Origin: JAAYAY01 sp964429355 | Lineage (GTDB): Bacteria; Planctomycetota; Planctomycetia; Pirellulales; Thermoguttaceae | Direction of reading: 5' to 3' | DNA length: 39,246 nt | Assembly (NCBI GenBank): GCA_964429355.1 | Contig: CAYSCH010000038.1 | Coordinates: 1 to 39,246, forward strand | Shown here: in pieces, positions 33,490 through 39,246 of the stretch | Numbering within the stretch: the stretch's first letter is position 1 | Layout of the letters: every line of letters begins with the position of its first letter | Position numbers and translations under genes: made by a program | The notes under the pieces: generated by a model | What the model saw: the letters and a program-made list of their open reading frames with translations, nothing else | Told to the model about the DNA's origin: nothing | Databases searched by the model: none

Positions 33490-34257
33490 CACCACACTCT
33501 TCCAATCTGACAAGAGATGTTTGGACTCTGACGGTCGGAGATAAGTGAAACCACCATCGACGCTTCGCTCAACAACGGCGAATGGGTGTCAATTGGAAGG
33601 AGTTACCTGCAGACCTGGTGCCACCGGTAAAAACTCCCTCTGTTCCTGTCGCCAACGGACCACGCGGTAAAACCGCAAGTGGACCCATGACGAGACTTCG
33701 GCCAAAGAACACCGCTTTGGTTCCTTGCCGCCAACATTCAAAGGGCCACCTACCCCCACGCCTTATCGGTCGGGAGCTCAGGCTCGAATGGCAATGAATC
33801 TCCCAAATTCTCATGGAATATAGCAGATCAACGTTGCCAAGGTAAACACCGAACGGCGAAATCCTCTAAGTCCATAACCCGATCGCGGGGAATGCTCCGA
33901 TCGCACGCTCTTCCAATACTCGCCGGTTCGCAGTAGATTTCAGAATGCACCGGCGAACGCCACGGCGAACCCACCCACAGCGCGTGCATATCGGACGTAA
34001 CTGACGCAATTGGTGTGGGTTACGTCTTTCGGATGGTCACCCGTTGCATCGAGTCGTTTGGGTATTTCAAGCACCCTTGATATAAACAATAGCTCACGTT
34101 GAGTATGCGCAGAGCGCAGTCATCCACGTGGTTACTACGACCCGCAGGCCGTAGTGCCTACGTGTACCGGTGTCGCCCATATTCCCCTGAAGTGGCGGTG
34201 TGCACTCCGTAGTACAAAGTACCGTACAGCAAAACTCAGATTGCGAGGTCCCCAAAA
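33490..34257. other. 768-base intergenic region, mostly without recognisable genes
   Basis: A plus-strand frame at 33582-33797 (71 codons) has no ribosome binding site and a basic, Pro-rich translation like nothing known, so I do not call it. The left side holds the unplaced promoter of the response regulator. Near 34081 TATAAA with a weak TTTGGG 18 bases upstream may be a promoter for the decarboxylase gene. The hairpin at 34125 is listed separately. Confidence 0.45.
34125..34164 (+). promoter_or_regulatory. long hairpin in the leader of the UDP-glucuronate decarboxylase gene
   Basis: CACGTGGTTACTACG (34125-34139) and CGTAGTGCCTACGTG (34150-34164) pair across 15 positions with one mismatch and two G-U pairs, around a ten-base loop ACCCGCAGGC. 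It lies about 93 bases before GTG 34258 and no T-run follows, so a leader structure or protein site is more likely than a terminator. Whether it is transcribed with the gene depends on the unconfirmed promoter near 34081. Confidence 0.5.
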
Positions 34258-35232
34258 GTGCCCAAGATCAAACGAATTCTTGTCACCGGCGGTGCCGGTT
34301 TCCTTGGGTCCCATCTTTGTGAACGGCTGGTTGAACAAGGTCACGATGTAATCTGCCTGGACAATTTTTTCACCAGCCAGAAGTCCAATGTCACCCACCT
34401 CCTCGACCGCACGAATTTCGAGTTGATCCGCCACGACGTCACGCTGCCGATCTACCTTGAGGTCGACGAAATCTACAACCTCGCTTGCCCGGCAGCCCCA
34501 GGGCACTATCAGTTCAACCCGATCAAAACCATCAAGACCTCGATGTCCGGGGCAATCAACGTGCTGGGAATGGCGAAACGGTGCCGGGCCCGAGTGTTCC
34601 AGGCCTCGACCAGCGAGGTCTATGGCGATCCGGAAGTGCATCCGCAGACGGAGACGTATCGAGGTTCTGTCAATCCTATCGGCCCCAGGGCCTGCTACGA
34701 CGAAGGAAAACGAGCTGCCGAGTCGCTGTTCATGGATTACTACCGTATGAACCATGTCGATATCCGCATCGTGCGGATCTTCAACACCTACGGGCCCCGA
34801 ATGCATCCCTACGATGGCCGGGTAATCTCGAATTTCATTCGCCAGGCACTCCAGGAGGAAGATATTACGCTCTTCGGCGACGGGAGCCAGACGCGGTCGT
34901 TCTGCTATCGCGACGACATGGTCGACGGCTTCATCCGTATGATGGAGAATCAGGACGGTTTCGTCGGGCCGGTCAATCTGGGGAATCCCGGGGAGTATAC
35001 AATCCGCCAACTGGCCGAAGCGGTGCTCGAACTGACTGGATCGAAGAGCAAGATCGTCTATCGCGACCTCCCCGCCGACGATCCCAAACGACGTCGCCCC
35101 GATATCACTCTGGCCCGGGAGAAACTCGGCTGGCAGCCGACCGTGCCCCTGGCCGAGGGTCTGGCCAAGACCATCGAGTGGTTCCGCTCAATCGATATCG
35201 GCAACTACCGGCCGCCTACACCGAGTTACTGA
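34258..35232 (+). CDS. UDP-glucuronate decarboxylase-like SDR (UXS)
   Basis: 324 residues from GTG 34258 with GAGGT eight bases upstream. An extended short-chain dehydrogenase: NAD-binding TGGAGFLGSH at 10-19, catalytic Ser/Thr at 117-119 in ASTSEVYGDP with Glu120, and Tyr147-x3-Lys151 in CYDEGK. The phrases YNLACPAAPGHYQFNPIKT in outline and IFNTYGPRMHPYDGRV are hallmarks of UDP-xylose synthase. It would convert UDP-glucuronate to UDP-xylose, a precursor for surface polysaccharide. No UDP-glucose dehydrogenase is in the window. An alternative is another NAD-dependent UDP-sugar epimerase of this class, but the motif set favours UXS. The gene is preceded by the long hairpin at 34125. Confidence 0.9.
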   Translation: MPKIKRILVTGGAGFLGSHLCERLVEQGHDVICLDNFFTSQKSNVTHLLDRTNFELIRHDVTLPIYLEVDEIYNLACPAAPGHYQFNPIKTIKTSMSGAINVLGMAKRCRARVFQASTSEVYGDPEVHPQTETYRGSVNPIGPRACYDEGKRAAESLFMDYYRMNHVDIRIVRIFNTYGPRMHPYDGRVISNFIRQALQEEDITLFGDGSQTRSFCYRDDMVDGFIRMMENQDGFVGPVNLGNPGEYTIRQLAEAVLELTGSKSKIVYRDLPADDPKRRRPDITLAREKLGWQPTVPLAEGLAKTIEWFRSIDIGNYRPPTPSY

Positions 35233-35254
35233 GGGGTGAGCCGAAGGTCGAGTG

Positions 35255-35345
35255 CGGGAATGTTGGAATGATGGAAGATTGGGGGAAGGCGCAGCTTGAC
35301 CTCACCCGTTGTTCCAATCTTCCAACGTTGAGGTATTCTTGTTGG
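35255..35345. repeat. GTTGGAA-type intergenic repeat with inverted arms
   Basis: GTTGGAATGATGGAAGATTGG (about 35262-35282) is matched in reverse by CCAATCTTCCAAC (35314-35326), giving an inverted GGAAGATTGG / CCAATCTTCC pair. Another GTTGGAAT follows at 35341. I recall such GTTGGAA/GGAAGATTG word-like runs as common in planctomycete intergenic DNA. It could act as a weak terminator between the decarboxylase and the glycosidase. Confidence 0.45.
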
Positions 35346-35412
35346 AATCGGGAAGTTGTTTCTTGAACCGTTGGTTGTGCTGGTACGGCACCTCAGTGTA
35401 TTGGAGAATGCC

Positions 35413-37359
35413 ATGGTTTCATTTCCTCGGATAGCCTGCCTCGTCGTATGCCTGATCGGCATGGGAACGCCTTGGTCGATGGAAGTGGAAGCCGACGACG
35501 TCTGGCTGGAGACGTTGGATTTGAGCAAGATCGAACAAGGCTGGGGGGAGCCCCAGGCGGCGAAGTCGGTCGACGGCAATCCGTTGAGGACCGCCGGTGA
35601 AGTGTTTGCCCATGGTGTTGGGACCCACGCCGATAGCGAATGGCGAATCGCCCTGAAAGGCGGGGCGGAGACATTTCTCGCCGAGGCAGGAGTCGATGAT
35701 GAAGTCGAAGGCCGTGGCAGTGTGGAATTCGAGGTTTGGGTGGACGGCAAACGGATTGCGGCGAGTGGACTGATACGCGGCAACGACAAACCGCAACAGC
35801 TCGTGGCCGACCTTGGCGGTGCGAAAGACCTGACGCTGGTCGTAACCGGGGGTGACGACGGGATCAACTACGACCATGCGAATTGGCTGAGCGCCAGGAT
35901 CGTTATGAAGCCGGGCGGGGCATTGCCTGAATCGACGGAGCCACCGCTGCCGCCGCCTCCGGTTCTGGTCCGCAACACCTCGCCTCTGCCCGCCCTGCAC
36001 GGTCCACGGATCGTCGGCACAACGCCGGGACGGCCGTTCCTGTTACTCATTCCGGCCACGGGCCAGCCGCCTTTGAGCTATTCCGCGGACGGTTTGCCCA
36101 ACGGGCTGGCACTGGACTCGACAACCGGGATCATCACCGGCTCGGTCGCGGAGGAAGGCCGGTTCGTTGTCGACCTGGAGGCGAAGAACTCGGAAGGAGT
36201 GGCGCGGCGGAAGCTGACGATTGTGGGGGGCAGCCACAAGCTTGCCTTGACACCGCCGATGGGTTGGAACTCCTGGAATTGCTGGGCGGGAGCCGTGAGC
36301 GATGAGAAAGTCCGCGCCGCGGCGGACGCCATGGTCGCATCCGGTCTGGCCGCCCACGGCTATCAGTACATCAACATCGACGATTGCTGGCAAGGGGAGC
36401 GCGGTGCCAACGGCGAGATCCAGACGAACGAACGATTTCCGGACATGAAGGCTTTGGCCGACTATGTCCACTCCAAAGGACTGAAGCTGGGCATCTACTC
36501 GTCGCCCGGTCCCAAGACCTGTGCCGGCTACGAAGGGAGCTACCAGCACGAGTCGCAGGACGCCAAGACCTGGGCCAAGTGGGGCATGGACTACGTGAAG
36601 CATGATTGGTGCTCCTATGGCAGCATAGCCCCCGATCCCGACCGCAAGGAGTTGATGAAACCGTACTTCGTGATGCGCGAAGCTCTCGACCGGTGCGATC
36701 GCGATATTGTCTACAGTCTGTGCCAGTACGGGATGGGAGACGTGTCGCAGTGGGGAGCGGAAGTCGGCGGCAACCTTTGGCGCACGACTGGCGACATCAA
36801 CGACAGTTGGGCCAACATGGCCGGGATCGGTTTCAGCCAGGACAGCGCCGCTCCGTTCGCCAAGCCGGGGCACTGGAACGATCCCGACATGCTGGTGGTC
36901 GGCAAGGTCGGGTGGGGCCCCAATCTGCACCCCACGAGACTCAAGCCGCACGAACAGGTGACGCATATCAGCCTCTGGAGTCTCCAGGCTGCCCCGCTCC
37001 TGATCGGCTGCGACATGTCGGAACTCGACGAATTCACCCTTGGGCTGCTGACCAACACGGAGGTGATCGACGTCGACCAGGATCCGCTGGGGCAGGCGGC
37101 ACGCCAGATTCAGCAGGACGGGACGTCGGAGGTCTGGGCACGGCCGCTATTCGACGGCACGCAGGCCGTGGGACTTTTCAACCGCAGCCGAGAGCCCGTG
37201 ACCGTCCGCATCGACTGGAAGACGCTGAAACTCACGGGGAAGCAACCTGTGCGTGATCTCTGGCAGCGGAAAGACCTGGACGTTTTCGCCGACGGATTCG
37301 AAACCCTGGTCCAGCCGCACGGGACGGTGCTCGTCAAGATCGGCCAACCCGCCGATTGA
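35413..37359 (+). CDS. exported NPCBM - Ig-like - GH27 alpha-galactosidase
   Basis: About 648 residues from ATG 35413 with GGAGA upstream; in-frame extension to 35356 is not needed. Signal peptide is about residues 1-25. An NPCBM carbohydrate-binding domain follows (about 30-175: FAHGVGTHADSEWRI, VVTGGDDGINYDHANWL), then a Pro-rich linker and an Ig-like putative binding domain (about 185-275). The GH27 TIM barrel starts at TPPMGWNSWNCW, has INIDDCW, the nucleophile Asp in YVKHDWCSYG (about residue 398) and the acid/base region TTGDINDSW (about 460). A C-terminal beta domain ends it. It removes alpha-galactose or alpha-N-acetylgalactosamine-like residues from glycans outside the cytoplasm. Its end converges with the oxidoreductase, 11 bases apart. 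Confidence 0.92.
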   Translation: MVSFPRIACLVVCLIGMGTPWSMEVEADDVWLETLDLSKIEQGWGEPQAAKSVDGNPLRTAGEVFAHGVGTHADSEWRIALKGGAETFLAEAGVDDEVEGRGSVEFEVWVDGKRIAASGLIRGNDKPQQLVADLGGAKDLTLVVTGGDDGINYDHANWLSARIVMKPGGALPESTEPPLPPPPVLVRNTSPLPALHGPRIVGTTPGRPFLLLIPATGQPPLSYSADGLPNGLALDSTTGIITGSVAEEGRFVVDLEAKNSEGVARRKLTIVGGSHKLALTPPMGWNSWNCWAGAVSDEKVRAAADAMVASGLAAHGYQYINIDDCWQGERGANGEIQTNERFPDMKALADYVHSKGLKLGIYSSPGPKTCAGYEGSYQHESQDAKTWAKWGMDYVKHDWCSYGSIAPDPDRKELMKPYFVMREALDRCDRDIVYSLCQYGMGDVSQWGAEVGGNLWRTTGDINDSWANMAGIGFSQDSAAPFAKPGHWNDPDMLVVGKVGWGPNLHPTRLKPHEQVTHISLWSLQAAPLLIGCDMSELDEFTLGLLTNTEVIDVDQDPLGQAARQIQQDGTSEVWARPLFDGTQAVGLFNRSREPVTVRIDWKTLKLTGKQPVRDLWQRKDLDVFADGFETLVQPHGTVLVKIGQPAD

Positions 37360-37370
37360 AAGCGTTTGCG

Positions 37371-38690
37371 TCAAATCAACTCCGTGATCCCCGGTAGTGG
37401 CAGGGGATAGTTACCAGTCTCGTCCGGGACGGTGGGGGGGGCCATGTCGAAACCGGCCTCTTCCGGTGCGGGCCCGTATTGCAGGTCGGACTTGTGGGCA
37501 TCTTCCCAGGTAACTGGCTTGCCCGAGTAGCAGGCGATCTGGCCGAGAACTCCAATCATCGTGCTGGTGGCCATATAGCTGCCGCTGTTGATCGGCTTGC
37601 CGTCACGGACGGAATCGATGAGGGCTTTCTGCTCGGCCTCGTAGGGGTTGTTGTGAGGACCCTCGAACTTCCAGTTCGTCTCCCCCTCGATGCGGCAATC
37701 TCCCAGATGGCAGGTGCCCTTGGTGCCCATGACGATATCGCTCGAGTTGCCGTACGTGTTCTTCTGGGTACGGCAGAGGGCGTAGAGACGGGTGCCGCTC
37801 GCGTACTCGTAGACGGCCGTGTGGTGGTCGAACATGTCGCCGTAGATCTCGCCAAACGACGACGAACGGCCGGCTAGGCCGAACGCCCAGGTGGGCATCT
37901 CCTCCTTCATGATCCACGAAATACGATCGACGTTGTGAACCAGCGATTGGGGCACGTCGTCTCCCGACAGCCAGCAGAAGTGATACCAATTCCAGAAATG
38001 GAACTCGACCTCACTCAGTCCTTCGCGACGGGCTTCGAGTTGATAGGGGCCGCGGAGAAACATCGACTGGGCGGCGACTATATCTCCAATGGCTCCGTCG
38101 TGAATCCGTTTGACCGTTTCCTGCCATCCGGCGTGATATCGGCTCTGCAGGCCTGAGACGAGGCTGAGTCCCTTCTCTTGGGCCATCTTGGCGACATTCT
38201 CGACCCGTCGGACGCCCACCGGATCGATTGCGTGGGGTTTCTCGACAAAGACGTGCTTGCCGGCCTGGATGGCGGCCTCCGAATACATGGGGTGGAATTT
38301 TGAGGCGCAGGCGATCAAGACCACATCGACGGAATCAATGACCTTTTTGTACCCGTCGAAGCCCACGAAGCAATGGTCGTCGTCAACCTGCACCTGATCC
38401 GGGAACTGTCCCGCGAGGTTCTTTCGGCTGGCCTGGAGCCGGCTATCGAAAACGTCGCACATGGCGACCAGTTTGACGTCTGGGCCGGCCATGAGCGCCT
38501 GGGCGCCGGCGCCGCTACAGCGACCGCCGCAGCCGATCATGCCGATCTTGATCGCGCCGTCGCCGGCTGCATGAGCCGAGCGGCCGATCGCCAGACTGGC
38601 AGTGCCTGCGACTGCCGCCGCCGCGACCGAATGCTTGAGGAAACCGCGTCTGGAGATAGTGCCGCTTTTTGCCGAGGTTTGCTGGATCAT
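37371..38690 (-). CDS. Tat-exported Gfo/Idh/MocA-family oxidoreductase
   Basis: 439 residues from ATG 38690, with GGGA eight bases upstream. A twin-arginine signal (SRRGFLK, residues 13-19) followed by an Ala-rich hydrophobic stretch to about 42 implies folded export with bound NAD(P). The Rossmann motif IGMIGCGGRCSGAG is at about 49-62, and EKPHA at about 143-147 carries the catalytic Lys of the family. The C-terminal half is the usual beta-sheet substrate domain. It oxidises or epimerises a sugar or polyol, but the substrate is unknown. Many planctomycete copies carry this Tat signal. It lies 110 bases downstream of a partial sugar-phosphate isomerase on the same strand, which fits a sugar-catabolic operon. 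Confidence 0.93.
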   Translation of the reverse strand: MIQQTSAKSGTISRRGFLKHSVAAAAVAGTASLAIGRSAHAAGDGAIKIGMIGCGGRCSGAGAQALMAGPDVKLVAMCDVFDSRLQASRKNLAGQFPDQVQVDDDHCFVGFDGYKKVIDSVDVVLIACASKFHPMYSEAAIQAGKHVFVEKPHAIDPVGVRRVENVAKMAQEKGLSLVSGLQSRYHAGWQETVKRIHDGAIGDIVAAQSMFLRGPYQLEARREGLSEVEFHFWNWYHFCWLSGDDVPQSLVHNVDRISWIMKEEMPTWAFGLAGRSSSFGEIYGDMFDHHTAVYEYASGTRLYALCRTQKNTYGNSSDIVMGTKGTCHLGDCRIEGETNWKFEGPHNNPYEAEQKALIDSVRDGKPINSGSYMATSTMIGVLGQIACYSGKPVTWEDAHKSDLQYGPAPEEAGFDMAPPTVPDETGNYPLPLPGITELI

Positions 38691-38800
38691 GAGCGTGTCC
38701 CTTTGAGACTTGAGGCGTGACAGGTGGGGGTGCGCCGCGACGCACCGTTGGGCTTGAGACGGTACCTGTTGGCTGAGAATCTACGTGCGAACGTGGTGCG

Positions 38801-39246
38801 TCAAGACGGAGCCTGCCTTTCTTCGGGAATTCCGAGCTCCTCCATCGTCTGCCGCAACCAGGCGAGCGACTTCTCGATCAGTGGGCCCCCCTGGCCTTCG
38901 CATTCCATGCTGAGCACGCCGGTGTAACCGCGGTCGCGGAGCATTCCCAGGCACTTGCGGATATTGCCGGCATTAACGCCGTCGCCAATGGCACAGTGAC
39001 TGATGGCAATCCCCGTGTCCTTGCCCCGCAACGACTCGGCCAGTGATGCACTCACATCCTTGATATGAACATGGCTGATCTTGTCAATGAAACGGCGACA
39101 GAATTCGACAGGATCCTGGCCGGCGATGAAGGTGTTGCCCGTATCGAAGTTCATTCGCAGATGGGGCGAGTCGACGAAAGCGAGCATCTGTTCGACCTTG
39201 TCGGGATCGGTGGTGAAATAACCGTGGACCTCGATCGTCACGATCA
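38801..39246 (-). CDS. sugar-phosphate isomerase/epimerase, partial at window end
   Basis: The C-terminal 148 or so residues only; the gene continues past the right edge, so the start is not in the window. TIM-barrel motifs of the AP-endonuclease-2/xylose-isomerase-like superfamily are visible: HLRMNFDTGNTF, a substrate/metal strand HVHIKDVSA, GDGVNAGNI, and GVLSMECEGQGG. The Asp, His and Glu on these strands fit a divalent-metal site. Members interconvert ketoses or hydroxypyruvate-type sugars. The exact substrate is open. It precedes the Tat Gfo/Idh/MocA gene on the same strand, a pairing often seen in inositol-like or sugar catabolic clusters. Confidence 0.85.
   Translation of the reverse strand, partial: IVTIEVHGYFTTDPDKVEQMLAFVDSPHLRMNFDTGNTFIAGQDPVEFCRRFIDKISHVHIKDVSASLAESLRGKDTGIAISHCAIGDGVNAGNIRKCLGMLRDRGYTGVLSMECEGQGGPLIEKSLAWLRQTMEELGIPEERQAPS

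Noticed and set aside
33582..33797. 71-codon plus-strand frame
   Set aside because: No ribosome binding site, basic Pro-rich composition, no similarity recognised. The opposite strand is equally open.

Overview
The window looks like a stretch of a Planctomycetota chromosome, most likely from a Pirellulales-type lineage, taken from a draft or metagenome assembly. The evidence is high GC, an LEPR-XLL-type N-terminus on a giant SdrD-B/FG-GAP surface protein, a TIGR03009-type secreted protein, a TolC-like outer-membrane lipoprotein with a long extra N-terminal region, a Tat-exported Gfo/Idh/MocA oxidoreductase, a zinc-ribbon membrane protein, and degenerate planctomycete-style intergenic repeats. 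Three 10-N assembly gaps (17855, 23317, 30754) each fall inside a gene.

Layout. 1-1244: a small membrane protein with an acyl-carrier-like tail, a second overlapping reading frame that runs into a group II intron 3' remnant (domains V and VI), then intergenic repeat. 1245-2738: aldehyde dehydrogenase. 2780-11582 (minus): SdrD-B/FG-GAP protein, WD40 beta-propeller protein and TolC-like lipoprotein. 12113-14733 (plus): a membrane-anchored coiled-coil protein and a TIGR03009 protein. 15110-20067 (plus): a sigma70-like promoter, then NfeD/ClpP-like protein, short NfeD, flotillin-like FloA and a Pro/Gln-rich membrane protein, a membrane-microdomain operon. 20133-24618: beta-hydroxyacid dehydrogenase, GT-C-like membrane protein (minus), class C beta-lactamase-type serine hydrolase and a decayed alpha/beta-hydrolase. 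24703-26088 (minus): GH29 alpha-L-fucosidase. 26692-30081 (plus): a light/DNA-repair cluster of a CarH-like MerR regulator, a DUF523(TudS)-DUF1722 fusion and a class II CPD photolyase. 30231-33489 (minus): secreted hypothetical protein, metallo-beta-lactamase-fold nuclease-like protein, zinc-ribbon membrane protein and FixJ-type response regulator. 34258-39246: UDP-glucuronate decarboxylase, NPCBM-GH27 alpha-galactosidase (plus), then Gfo/Idh/MocA oxidoreductase and a partial sugar-phosphate isomerase/epimerase (minus).

How the genes work together. The NfeD-NfeD-FloA set is a recognisable functional-membrane-microdomain module, but both ClpP-like domains of the large NfeD protein appear to lack the catalytic serine. 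The regulator-TudS-photolyase set matches the known association of these families, but the regulator has lost both histidines that bind B12 in CarH, so it should not be a B12 photosensor. The two secreted glycosidases, the oxidoreductase and the epimerase fit polysaccharide or sugar catabolism. I found no tRNA, rRNA, CRISPR array, transposase or complete mobile element. The most unusual items are the intron remnant next to the ACP-like membrane protein, the B12-ligand-less CarH relative and the apparently serine-less NfeD protease.
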